A stretch of 64,000 nucleotides of DNA from UBA6168 sp041392505 (GCA_041392505.1 JAWKLX010000028.1:1-64000), one strand, 5' to 3'; counted from the stretch's first letter, positions 17,901 to 25,802 are shown. Translations and numbers: made by a program. The notes: generated from the letters alone by a model not told the origin.

Positions 17901-18737
17901 ATGACAGCCGCTGACATTAAAAAACTCCGCGACATGACCGGAGCTGGCATGATGGATTGCAAAAAGGCCCTGACCGAAGCAGGAGGTGATTTCGACAAAG
18001 CGATTGAAGTCCTCCGTAAGCAAGGCCAAAAATTGTCTGCCAAAAGGGCTGACAGAGACGCTACTGAAGGCGTTGTAGTTGCCCTGACTTCCCACAACCG
18101 CAACAACGGCGTACTTGTCCGTTTGAGCTGCGAGACTGATTTCGTTGCCAAAAACGAAGCATTCGTTGACTTCGCCAAAAGCATCGCTGCAATTGCACTG
18201 AAACATTTGCCAGAAAGCTTGGAAGAATTGAAAGCACTTCCTTACGAGAATGGAGTATCCGTTCAAGATAAGGTAGAAGAGCAGGTAGGGGTCATTGGCG
18301 AAAAACTTGAATTGAGCCACTACTCAAAAATCATCACCAAGGCTGGCGAAGGCCAGGTTTTACCATATATCCACATGGGCTACAAAGCAGGCGTACTCGT
18401 CGCTTTGAACCTGGAAGGCCCTGATTATATCGAACCAGGAAAAAATGTGGCTATGCAAGTAGCAGCTATGCGCCCAGTGGCATTGGATAAAGATGGCGTA
18501 GATGCAGCTACCATTGAAAAAGAAATCGAAATCGGAAAAGAACAAGCCAGACAAGAAGGTAAGCCTGAAGAAATGCTTGAAAAGATAGCATTGGGCAAGC
18601 TGAATAAATTCTACAAAGAAAGCACCTTGTTGGCTCAATCTTATGTCAAGGACAACAAAATGTCTGTCAGTGACTATCTGAAGAGCTTGCACAAGGACTT
18701 GACAGTCACCGAGTTCAAACACGTTGAACTGGGTTGA
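17901..18737 (+). CDS. tsf: Translation elongation factor Ts
   Basis: A 278-residue guanine-nucleotide exchange factor that reloads EF-Tu with GTP. The N-terminal UBA-like domain carries 'IKKLRDMTGAGMMDCKKAL', followed by 'EGVVVALTSHNRNNGVLVRL' and 'CETDFVAKNEAF', the residues that contact EF-Tu. The C terminus has 'EQARQEGKPEEMLEKIALGK' and 'LLAQSYVKD'. Full length. It lies 100 bp after rpsB, the usual partner, and is followed by a strong terminator. Confidence 0.97.
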   Translation: MTAADIKKLRDMTGAGMMDCKKALTEAGGDFDKAIEVLRKQGQKLSAKRADRDATEGVVVALTSHNRNNGVLVRLSCETDFVAKNEAFVDFAKSIAAIALKHLPESLEELKALPYENGVSVQDKVEEQVGVIGEKLELSHYSKIITKAGEGQVLPYIHMGYKAGVLVALNLEGPDYIEPGKNVAMQVAAMRPVALDKDGVDAATIEKEIEIGKEQARQEGKPEEMLEKIALGKLNKFYKESTLLAQSYVKDNKMSVSDYLKSLHKDLTVTEFKHVELG

Positions 18738-18753
18738 CCCCCTTTTTCTACGG

Positions 18754-18787
18754 AAGGCGAATTAAGCAATTAATTCGCCTTTTTTTA
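18754..18787 (+). terminator. Terminator after tsf
   Basis: AAGGCGAATTA pairs with TAATTCGCCTT around a 6-base loop, then a run of seven T. Confidence 0.92.
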
Positions 18788-18919
18788 TGCCTCTTCCTTT
18801 TGTGACCTCCAGCCTAACATGTTTTTTTTTTTCAAAGATAAATTGCAGGTCAAGAAAAATGGGATTGGTCTTCTTTTACTTCAACATTCATTTTTCATAA
18901 ATCCACAACTCATTTTTCC

Positions 18920-19633
18920 ATGTCAGTTAAATACAAACGAGTTCTTCTAAAATTGAGTGGTGAATCCTTAATGGGGGAGAACCAATACGGCATAGACCCG
19001 AATATGCTGGTGAACTATGCCAAACAAATAAAAGACTTGATTGGCCTTGGCGTAGAAGTAGCTATCGTTATTGGCGGTGGCAACATCTTCCGTGGCCTGC
19101 AGGCTGAAAAATCTGGCATCGAGCGGGTGCAGGGTGATTACATGGGCATGTTAGCAACGGTAATCAATGGCATGGCACTGCAAAGCGCCTTAGAAGGCAT
19201 TGGGGTTTTTACACGGTTAATCTCAGCTATTGAAATGAAGCAGATCGCCGAGCCATATATCCGGCGCCGGGCTACCCGGCATTTGGAGAAAGGTAGGGTT
19301 GTGATTTTTTCGGGAGGCACAGGCAGCCCTTATTTCACAACCGACTCCGCAGCTGCATTGAGAGCCAGTGAAATTAACGCCCATGTCATATTGAAAGGCA
19401 CTCGGGTGGATGGCATTTACACCGCAGATCCAGAAAAAGACCCGACTGCTACCAAATACGACCGACTGACTTTCGCCAGTGTCATTAGTCAGGGATTAGG
19501 AGTGATGGACATGACGGCTTTCACCATCTGTAAGGAGAACAATATCCCCATCATTGTTTTTGACATCAACAATCCTAAAAATTTGCTGCGAATCGCCCAA
19601 GGGGAAACCATTGGGACGTTGGTTGAGGATTGA
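18920..19633 (+). CDS. pyrH: UMP kinase
   Basis: A 237-residue amino acid kinase-family enzyme that phosphorylates UMP to UDP. Motifs: 'YKRVLLKLSGESLMGE' (phosphate-binding start), 'VAIVIGGGNIFRG', 'GDYMGMLATVINGMAL', 'SGGTGSPYFTTDSAAALRA' and 'VDGIYTADPEKDP'. Full length. pyrH commonly follows rpsB-tsf in bacteria. A separate promoter is likely in the 180-bp gap after the tsf terminator but was not located. Its terminator is shared with the convergent HD-Pnk gene. Confidence 0.97.
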   Translation: MSVKYKRVLLKLSGESLMGENQYGIDPNMLVNYAKQIKDLIGLGVEVAIVIGGGNIFRGLQAEKSGIERVQGDYMGMLATVINGMALQSALEGIGVFTRLISAIEMKQIAEPYIRRRATRHLEKGRVVIFSGGTGSPYFTTDSAAALRASEINAHVILKGTRVDGIYTADPEKDPTATKYDRLTFASVISQGLGVMDMTAFTICKENNIPIIVFDINNPKNLLRIAQGETIGTLVED

Positions 19634-19655
19634 TTTTAGAACGAATATCTTTTAA

Positions 19656-19700
19656 AAAGGGAAAGGCAAGTTCTTCACTGAGCTTGCCTTTCCTTTTTTA
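19656..19700. terminator. Bidirectional terminator between pyrH and the RNA-repair genes
   Basis: GGAAAGGCAAG / CTTGCCTTTCC hairpin (arms about 19660-19670 and 19683-19693) with A-run on the left and T-run on the right, so it can end transcripts from both sides. Confidence 0.88.
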
Positions 19701-20822
19701 ATCCTTCCTAATATATTCCACCTCATGCACTTCCTCGAATAATGGCATGTCCAAAATTTGAATCATTTTTTCCAATTTATGGAGCGGTATATCCTCCCCT
19801 CGCCGGGCAAAAATATTTTCAATACTGGTTTCGAGATAAATTATTTTAAAAAACGGATTATAGACTGCTAATTTATTAATCAATTTAGAACGCATATCCG
19901 CAGTCAAGTTGGTACTGTTCCAAATAAAACTTTGTTTGGCGGCGGCATATTTTTTCGCCAACTCGTAAGCTCTTTGCACCACCCTACCCTGCCCTTGTTT
20001 GTCGCCGTGACTGATTTTCATTTCTTGCCGAAAATAATCCAGACTAATGACGGGCAATTTATTTTTCTGCAAAAAAGTGTCCTTCCCACTGCCAGCGATA
20101 CCGGACATTAATATTATTTGAAATTTCGTGTCGTCAAATAATTCGGCCGTATATTCCGCATTCGTAAAAAAATAACGAAAACGACTGTGTGCATTTAAAA
20201 AAGGATAAGGTTTTTCAAAGCAATTATTTTCCAGACAAAATTCTTTAAAATATTCCACCCGTTCCAACAACTCATTTTTATCCTTACATATTCTTCCTAA
20301 AACATCCGCTTTGGCAAAAATATAGAGCAAATAATTACTGGTTCGTAGACTTGCAGAAATCACCGCCGACCGGGGATTTTCTTTTTCCAGCGCCCAAATG
20401 GGCAACCCATGCAGCCGCACCAAACTGCACACCGTTTCCCGAAATGTAAAATCTTCCTCCCATAAAATTTCACGGGTCATTTTTTCACCCACTTTGGCAT
20501 GGCGGGGAGACGATACTTTTCCATTTTCTATGACCAGACAGGCAGGTTTTGCCACATCGTGAAACAGGGCTGTCGCCAGTAGCAATTTTTTCTCCTGAGC
20601 GAATAATGCTTGGTATTCAGGCAATTGCAGCAACGCCTCCACGACCATTTCCGTATGGACGCCAACATCCCCTTCCGCATGGTAGTCGGGGTTTTGCGGG
20701 CAATCATACAAAGGGCCAAACCAGTCGGTTTGCCGCAGCTCATCCCAGCTCGGAAGCTGGTTGGTTATCCAGTTTTTCAAACCAGAGCTGCGCCCTTTTC
20801 CAATTTTTGGTCCAATGCTCAT
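19698..20822 (-). CDS. HD-Pnk: HD phosphoesterase-polynucleotide kinase RNA end-healing enzyme
   Basis: A 374-residue two-domain protein. The N-terminal HD domain has His56 ('GVHTEMVVE'), His88-Asp89 ('LFHDVAKP') and a later conserved His ('VRLHGLP'). The C-terminal domain is a P-loop polynucleotide kinase with 'GIAGSGKDTF' (241-250, Lys247), 'ISLDYFRQE' and an arginine-rich lid ('NIFARRGEDIP'). This architecture matches the characterised HD-Pnk of Runella slithyformis, which removes 2',3'-cyclic phosphate and phosphorylates 5'-OH ends. Its start overlaps the RNA ligase gene by 83 bp, so the two are translated from one message and should work in sequence: heal ends, then seal them. Confidence 0.85.
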   Translation of the reverse strand: MSIGPKIGKGRSSGLKNWITNQLPSWDELRQTDWFGPLYDCPQNPDYHAEGDVGVHTEMVVEALLQLPEYQALFAQEKKLLLATALFHDVAKPACLVIENGKVSSPRHAKVGEKMTREILWEEDFTFRETVCSLVRLHGLPIWALEKENPRSAVISASLRTSNYLLYIFAKADVLGRICKDKNELLERVEYFKEFCLENNCFEKPYPFLNAHSRFRYFFTNAEYTAELFDDTKFQIILMSGIAGSGKDTFLQKNKLPVISLDYFRQEMKISHGDKQGQGRVVQRAYELAKKYAAAKQSFIWNSTNLTADMRSKLINKLAVYNPFFKIIYLETSIENIFARRGEDIPLHKLEKMIQILDMPLFEEVHEVEYIRKD

Positions 20823-21417
20823 CTGTTTTTACGTGATTTTTTCGGACGTATTTTAAAACGTTGTTGGCAAATTCATCCACATGGAAACCAGCAGCGTTCC
20901 GAAACACAAAGCCCTCGCATTCCCCTCCCAAACGGCTGCCATTTTCCATTCCTTTTTCGATATTTTTTAAAATAGTTTCCTCGGTAAATATTTCCCTTTT
21001 TATGACCGGGACGGTCGGAATGTCCAGCACCTGCGCATAAAAAACCACCTCGTCCCAACCCAGCCATTGGTCGCCCTGCCGGATGGCAAAGATGTAATAA
21101 TAACTGTCCAACCGCTCATATTCGATGCTGTGGACGGCGTACAAACTTTCCCCAAACACTTCCAGATCGCCCAACGCATTTTTATGGTACTCCCACAGCT
21201 CCCGCATCTTCACCGACCACGGACTGACCGTCGGCGCCGCATGCGAACGGGCATACACCCCACTTGCCTTCAGGCAGGTATTTTCACCGTCCAGTTTTTC
21301 CGTCATGACCAGCTCATGCTGCAAAATGGATCCCCAGTCCTGCGCGATGCGGTCGTCAGAAGTCGTCCCCGGCGAAAACGGGAAATGATAGGTCCGGCTG
21401 TATTTGCGGGCTTCCAT
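20740..21417 (-). CDS. ATP-dependent RNA ligase
   Basis: A 225-residue nucleotidyltransferase with all ligase motifs: motif I 'EKLDGEN' with Lys41 as the adenylated residue, motif III around Glu90 ('VFGESLYAVHSI'), IIIa 'YYIFAIR', motif IV 'CEGFVFR' (Glu168) and motif V 'KYVRKNHVK'. It is short and lacks an obvious extra C-terminal domain. It would seal 3'-OH/5'-phosphate RNA ends produced by HD-Pnk. First gene of a two-gene operon; the two coding regions overlap. Physiological substrate (tRNA or another nicked RNA) is not revealed by the sequence. Confidence 0.87.
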   Translation of the reverse strand: MEARKYSRTYHFPFSPGTTSDDRIAQDWGSILQHELVMTEKLDGENTCLKASGVYARSHAAPTVSPWSVKMRELWEYHKNALGDLEVFGESLYAVHSIEYERLDSYYYIFAIRQGDQWLGWDEVVFYAQVLDIPTVPVIKREIFTEETILKNIEKGMENGSRLGGECEGFVFRNAAGFHVDEFANNVLKYVRKNHVKTDEHWTKNWKRAQLWFEKLDNQPASELG

Positions 21418-21490
21418 GATTTGTTATGGTTTGGAAAGGTAGTAGAACGTGGAGCGGGTGGGGAAAAGTTCCGAGAGTATAAATTGTTTG

Positions 21491-21550
21491 GTTGCGCCAA
21501 GTTTAGCGCAGCGCAACTTGGCACGTTTCAACAGGCAGCCTGAGACTGCT
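21491..21550 (+). repeat. Palindromic intergenic element, copy A
   Basis: Begins GTTG, then GCCAAGTT (21496-21503) pairs with AACTTGGC (21515-21522) around TAGCGCAGCGC, followed by TTTCAACAGGCAG and a GCAG...CTGC stem. It shares position-by-position layout with copies near 21673 and 25491, with compensating changes in the stem. Confidence 0.65.
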
Positions 21551-21644
21551 GAATTCGAAAGAATAAAAAAATATTGGAATGGTGAAACCAGCTTGATTTT
21601 ATAAAATTGTATCACCCGAATTAAATCCTTTGACTTTACTGGGC

Positions 21645-21707
21645 CGTGCAGTCACAGACTGCTTGTATGAAAGTATCAAGTTGCGCTGTGCTAAACTTGA
21701 TACAACT
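21645..21707 (-). repeat. Palindromic intergenic element, copy B
   Basis: On the minus strand GTATCAAGTT and AACTTGATAC pair perfectly (arms 21673-21682 and 21694-21703), followed by the GCAGTC/GACTGC second stem near 21646-21662. The element abuts the break of the truncated lipoprotein and supplies its stop codon. Confidence 0.65.
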
Positions 21708-21861
21708 TTGTATCCCCGGCAACATAAATAGCCGGATGCAGCACCAAAGTATCCTCAGGAGTGACAGGGCCATCGTCATCAACAGGGAAAACTGGGGTGT
21801 CATCGTCAGCGCAGGCAGCAAACAAGAATAGCATGGAAAAAAGGAACAGTATATTTTTCAT
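21691..21861 (-). pseudogene. Truncated third copy of the tandem lipoprotein gene
   Basis: The first ~51 codons are nearly identical to the two neighbouring lipoprotein genes: signal 'MKNILFLFSMLFLFAAC' and 'PAIYVAGDT'. Homology then stops abruptly, and the frame runs into palindromic element B and ends at TAG. The ~160 codons that should follow are absent. It could still direct a short lipid-anchored peptide but not the folded domain. It is the most promoter-distal member of the array. Confidence 0.8.
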
Positions 21862-21876
21862 GTGGCTCTATTAAAA

Positions 21877-21916
21877 GGAAAAAAGACAGGCCTGTTTGCA
21901 GGCCTGTCTTTTTTCC
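21877..21916. terminator. Strong bidirectional terminator after lipoprotein copy 2
   Basis: A perfect 18-bp inverted repeat (21877-21894 with 21899-21916, loop TTTG) with A- and T-runs at the outer ends. Duplicated together with the gene (see 22589). Confidence 0.92.
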
Positions 21917-21931
21917 ATACAACAAAAATTT

Positions 21932-22573
21932 TCACTCCTGTAGCTTCACCCAAAACACTGCATCCCGAATGGTAAACTTATCCGGATTGTTAGGGTTGAG
22001 CTTAAAACCCTGTGGGTTGTTGATCTCAAAAGACACCGTAAAATGCCCACGATAAATCTGCTCAACCGTATCAATCTCTGTGATCGTCAGAAGGTTGTCA
22101 GTGGCAGTTTCATCAACAATGTAGTTGTCTTCACCGACGTCACCATCGTCTGTTGAAGTGTGAAAACTGGCACCCACAAAGCCATCATCCAAATCAAAAT
22201 GATCAAATGCTACCTTAAATGTACCAACAGAATTTTTTGGAATCTCTGTTAGGTATAAACTATGTCTCGTAAAACCAGATAAACGATGGTAGGCAGAAAA
22301 CCCCATATCCCAATAGTCTCCTGGAAATGTCGGATGCCAATCTTGAATCCTAGCTATAGAAATAGATGCCTCCCAAATGAATGAATCCAACCAAACCCCT
22401 TGCACATAACCATAAGTCGTATCCCCTGCAACATATATGGCTGGATGTAGCACCAAAGTATCTTCTGGAGGAGTAACAGGGCCATCGTCATCAACAGGGA
22501 AAACTGGGGTGTCATCGTCAGCGCAGGCAGCAAACAAGAATAGCATGGAAAAAAGGAAAAGTATATTTTTCAT
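21932..22573 (-). CDS. Tandem-duplicated lipoprotein, copy 2
   Basis: A 213-residue lipoprotein: signal 'MKNILFLFSMLFLFAAC' with Cys17 as lipidation site and an acidic 'ADDD' start that in Bacteroidota favours surface export. An acidic linker is followed by a beta-rich domain ('VAFDHFDLDDGFVGASFH', 'RGHFTVSFEINNP', 'FTIRDAVFWVKLQE'), resembling small Bacteroidota lipoproteins of unknown function such as DUF6252. N- and C-terminal thirds match copy 1 almost exactly; the middle (~56-130) diverges. The gene lies between two copies of the same terminator, so it is a clean duplicated cassette. Confidence 0.8.
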   Translation of the reverse strand: MKNILFLFSMLFLFAACADDDTPVFPVDDDGPVTPPEDTLVLHPAIYVAGDTTYGYVQGVWLDSFIWEASISIARIQDWHPTFPGDYWDMGFSAYHRLSGFTRHSLYLTEIPKNSVGTFKVAFDHFDLDDGFVGASFHTSTDDGDVGEDNYIVDETATDNLLTITEIDTVEQIYRGHFTVSFEINNPQGFKLNPNNPDKFTIRDAVFWVKLQE

Positions 22574-22588
22574 GTGGCTCTATTAAAA

Positions 22589-22628
22589 GGAAAAAAGATA
22601 GGCCTGCAAACAGGCCTGTCTTTTTTCC
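22589..22628. terminator. Strong bidirectional terminator after lipoprotein copy 1
   Basis: Near-perfect 18-bp inverted repeat (22589-22606 with 22611-22628, loop CAAA, one G-T pair). Same element as at 21877, showing that gene and terminator were duplicated as a unit. Confidence 0.92.
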
Positions 22629-22643
22629 ATACAACAAAAATTT

Positions 22644-23282
22644 TCACTCCTGTAGCTTCACCCAAAACACTGCATCCCGAATGGTAAACTTATCCGGGTT
22701 GTCAGGGTTGAGCTTAAACCCTTGAGGGTTGTTGATCTCAAAAGACACCGTAAAATGCCCTCGATAAATCTGCTCAACCGTATCAATCTCTGTGATCGTT
22801 AGAAGGTTGTCGGTGGCAGTTTCATTAACAATATAGTTGTCTTCTCCGACATCACCATCGTCTGTTAAGGTATGAAATGTTGCGCCAATAAAGCCATCAT
22901 CTAAATCCCAATGATCAAATGCTATATCAAATGTACCGATGGAATCTCTCGGTATCTCGGACAAATTAATTGTGTGGCGTAAATAACCAGACACCCGATG
23001 ATAGGCGGAAAATCCAATATTTAAATAATTTGTTGGATGTGTCGAATGCCAACTTTGTATTCTTGCTAAGATGGTGGATGCTTCCCAGGCAACAGAATCT
23101 GTCCAAACACCAGACACATAGCCATAAGTTGTATCCCCGGCAACATAAATAGCCGGATGCAGCACCAAAGTATCCTCAGGAGTGACAGGGCCATCGTCAT
23201 CAACAGGGAACACAGGTGTGTCATCGTCAGCACAGGCAGCAAACAAGAATAGCATGGAAAAAAGGAACAGTATATTTTTCAT
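22644..23282 (-). CDS. Tandem-duplicated lipoprotein, copy 1
   Basis: The start is set at 23282, where the lipoprotein signal 'MKNILFLFSMLFLFAAC' begins. It encodes 212 residues with the same layout as copy 2: lipobox Cys17, acidic linker 'DDDTPVFPVDDDGPVTPED', central variable part and conserved C terminus ending 'FTIRDAVFWVKLQE'. It lies 42 bp after the stop of the secreted metallopeptidase on the same strand, so it is probably expressed with it. Function unknown; an outer-membrane or surface-exposed location is likely. Confidence 0.8.
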   Translation of the reverse strand: MKNILFLFSMLFLFAACADDDTPVFPVDDDGPVTPEDTLVLHPAIYVAGDTTYGYVSGVWTDSVAWEASTILARIQSWHSTHPTNYLNIGFSAYHRVSGYLRHTINLSEIPRDSIGTFDIAFDHWDLDDGFIGATFHTLTDDGDVGEDNYIVNETATDNLLTITEIDTVEQIYRGHFTVSFEINNPQGFKLNPDNPDKFTIRDAVFWVKLQE

Positions 23283-23324
23283 GGATATTGGATTTAAAGA
23301 TTTAAAAAAATGGAAAAGAAGCAA

Positions 23325-25235
23325 CTATTCAGCCACCATTATTTTGTGAACCCTCTGTACATCTTCCGTTTGAACTATACACCAATACATTCCTGCCTGC
23401 AATTGGTGAGTGGGTAGTTCCACCTGCATATTTTCAGTCGGGGTAGTTATTTCTCCCAAATCAATCACAATCCGGCCATGAATATCAGTGATAGATACCC
23501 TACAGCGGCTGTCAACTTTTGTGCTAAAGGAAAGATAGGAACTACCATTGGTCGGGTTTGGGGATACGATTATTGTAATGTCATTATTTTCAACATCGCC
23601 AATAGCTGTGGTAATTCTATTTTCATCGCCCATGCATTCCTCGCACTTTCCGGTTATGATTTTTCTTATCCGGGTAACCGTAAGACCATCACTGGAGGTC
23701 ACTTTAAGGTAGAGGTAAAAATGAGGGCAGACCAAAGACCCTAAGGAAACATTATCCTGATTGCTAAGAAAAGTACCTGGATTGTTGTTGGAAAACTGCC
23801 CGGTTGTGTTCCACCTCCATTCATAGGTATAAGGAGGCTGGCCCGGTGTTCCCGCCAAAGCAGGCACCACATTGGCGGTATAGGCAACCCACTCAATATC
23901 ACACGCATGGCCGAAGCCATCAATGCCTACTTGCATTTCTCCTGAATCATAAAAATTGGCGACTTCGCAACCTGAATTACGAATTGCCCTGGCATTGTCC
24001 TCAAGGTCAACCGTTCCAGTTGGCAGCCCTTGGTGGAAAATATCGGGATTAGAAAATTGTATTAACCGGGCTGCGGGGTTGCCGGGGTTTGTAGCATACG
24101 TGGAAGCCATCAACGTTCTGGCCGTTCCTGTCCCTTCTGTATCGATCCATACCCTACCATGGTTGCAATCTCCAAATGGATCTGAAAAAGGATCGTGGCG
24201 ACAGCCTAATAAATGACCTACCTCGTGGGCGAAGGTGTAACGGGGGTCTAACATAGAAGGCGCTTCCACGATGCCGTAAGCGCAAAAATTATCTGCCCCA
24301 AGGCAGTTGACCTGACCAAATGAACCGTAACGGTCACCAGTCAACATTATAACCAAGTCAGCTTCATGCTGATCCCGTAAGGTATTTGCCTGTACATTTA
24401 CGGACAAATTATTTACATCTGTTTCAGCAATAAAACCAAGCGGCATCGAAAACGATTCTACAGTAAAACGGGCATTTTTGTTTGGGATATCGCTGGCGAG
24501 AAAAGCAAATTGTAGCGAATAAACGCTGTACCAAAAATAGAGCTGGGCTATAAAACCGTTATTGTTGGATGCTTGGAGAATCCAATTTTGCGCTTCTGGG
24601 GTCATAAGGATAAGAATATGTATTGTCGCTGGGCAGGTGTTGTAATCTTCCAAACATAACTCTTCATCGTCCCCTTCAGGCCCTTCCCCCCCTTCATTTC
24701 CACAACCTTCTGGCAGTCCATCATATTCAGATAAATCATGTTCGACAAGGATATTATAACCATCTTTGAAGTACTCAATAGAGTAATATGCTTCACTTGT
24801 CCTGATAGACCCAATCTTAAGACCTCCCCGTGAAACGAGAATAATCTGGCCATCTCCATTTGAAAGAGAGGCCATCCAGCCATAATTCGATTCATCAGTA
24901 TAATCCAATTGGACAGTTTCAGCAACTAAGCTTCCTGCTACTCCAGGGATCGTGAGGTTAGCATACCCATTCTGCAAGTTCGCGTTAAGCGATCCAATCT
25001 GAATTATTTTGGTGTCTGTTACTAAGGTGGATTGGTCAAATTGATCTAACCTACTACTATCGCTACTAGTCAATGTTAACGTATTGGGGTTAATTTCTGT
25101 AATAATGTTTTGCGCTGTCAGCGTTGGAATTTGTAAACAAAGGAAAGGCAGAATTAGGTAAAGAAGTGCGGTGAAGTGCGGTGAAGTGCGGTGAAGTGCG
25201 GTGAAGTGCGGTGAAGTGCGGTGAACGTCTTTCAT
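23325..25235 (-). CDS. Secreted reprolysin-like zinc metallopeptidase with T9SS tail
   Basis: The start is set at the ATG at 25235, giving 636 residues. The N terminus is unusual: 'MKDVHRTSPHFTAL' plus a repeat of 'HRTSPHFTAL', encoded by a 10-bp tandem repeat, leading into the hydrophobic core 'LLYLILPFLCLQ' and 'LTAQ' of a signal peptide. The catalytic domain has the metzincin zinc motif 'HEVGHLLGCRHD' (about residue 340) and a following Met ('TLMAS'). A PKD/Ig-like region follows, then a type A T9SS sorting domain ('VSPNPTNGSSYLSF' to 'GMYWCIVQT', about 550-636). The protein should be exported and attached outside by the type IX system. Repeat slippage would switch it off. Confidence 0.88.
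   Translation of the reverse strand: MKDVHRTSPHFTALHRTSPHFTALLYLILPFLCLQIPTLTAQNIITEINPNTLTLTSSDSSRLDQFDQSTLVTDTKIIQIGSLNANLQNGYANLTIPGVAGSLVAETVQLDYTDESNYGWMASLSNGDGQIILVSRGGLKIGSIRTSEAYYSIEYFKDGYNILVEHDLSEYDGLPEGCGNEGGEGPEGDDEELCLEDYNTCPATIHILILMTPEAQNWILQASNNNGFIAQLYFWYSVYSLQFAFLASDIPNKNARFTVESFSMPLGFIAETDVNNLSVNVQANTLRDQHEADLVIMLTGDRYGSFGQVNCLGADNFCAYGIVEAPSMLDPRYTFAHEVGHLLGCRHDPFSDPFGDCNHGRVWIDTEGTGTARTLMASTYATNPGNPAARLIQFSNPDIFHQGLPTGTVDLEDNARAIRNSGCEVANFYDSGEMQVGIDGFGHACDIEWVAYTANVVPALAGTPGQPPYTYEWRWNTTGQFSNNNPGTFLSNQDNVSLGSLVCPHFYLYLKVTSSDGLTVTRIRKIITGKCEECMGDENRITTAIGDVENNDITIIVSPNPTNGSSYLSFSTKVDSRCRVSITDIHGRIVIDLGEITTPTENMQVELPTHQLQAGMYWCIVQTEDVQRVHKIMVAE
25163..25225 (-). repeat. 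10-bp tandem repeat in the signal-peptide codons
   Basis: Five exact copies of GTGAAGTGCG (+ strand; 25171-25220) flanked by partial copies (25163-25170 and 25221-25225). The unit is not a multiple of three and starts four codons after the ATG at 25235. In both alternative frames a TAA follows soon after the array. Confidence 0.95.
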
Positions 25236-25490
25236 GTTAGCAGTTTTTTTTAGGTTAAACGCTACACCAATCAGTGACCAATGGAGCGCGAAATAAAATT
25301 TCAATAACCAAAGTTATGTCAAAACCATTGTTCTGCCAACTTCGGTGTTTTGTTTTTTTTGGTTGGCCAACGACCAAAATTGTAGTGCAAACATTTGATC
25401 AAAAAAAGACGCAAATAAAGCCTAAGATTATGAGATAAAAAAATTTGGATAAGCCCGTTGTCCATGACTTCCAAATCCTCCCCAACACCA

Positions 25491-25550
25491 GTTGTGATAA
25501 GTTTATCGAAGCGCAACTTGTCACTCTTCAACAAACGTTCTGCGACCAGC
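25491..25550 (+). repeat. Palindromic intergenic element, copy C
   Basis: GTTG start, GTGATAAGTT (25494-25503) pairing with AACTTGTCAC (25515-25524, one T-G pair), shared GCGCAACTTG core and TTCAACA segment as in copy A. The distal half is more degenerate. Confidence 0.6.
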
Positions 25551-25688
25551 AAATGTAGAGAAGACTATCTTGCCCTCACCCGAACAAATCTTCCAACCTC
25601 AGCACTTTTTCCACCAGCCCCAAACTATGCTTATTTTCTTTCATCCTGCACTATCGGTATATAATAAAAAATCCAACAAAGCCTAACC

Positions 25689-25750
25689 GGGCGAAATGTA
25701 CCCTTTTCACCCAACATTTCGCCCGAAATAATTTTTATAACGGGCGAAAT
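25689..25750. repeat. GGGCGAAAT hairpin plus extra copy
   Basis: GGGCGAAATGT (25689-25699) pairs with ACATTTCGCCC (25714-25724); a third GGGCGAAAT lies at 25742-25750. It stands downstream of pheS, beyond its terminator. Function unknown. Confidence 0.6.
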
Positions 25751-25765
25751 CTATTTTATACTCAA

Positions 25766-25802
25766 AAACAAAAAAGGCCAATCCACAACAGATCAGCCTT
25801 CC
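25766..25802 (-). terminator. Terminator of pheS
   Basis: Imperfect 10-bp stem AAGGCCAATC (25774-25783) / GATCAGCCTT (25791-25800) with a long A-run on the + strand side, i.e. a T-run for the minus-strand transcript. Confidence 0.7.

Noticed and set aside
23325..23744. A + strand frame of 88 codons inside the metallopeptidase tail
   Set aside because: Antisense to the T9SS sorting domain and without supporting signals.
25163..25225. CRISPR-like array
   Set aside because: Units are 10 bp, directly adjacent and without spacers, and lie inside a coding region; no cas genes are present.
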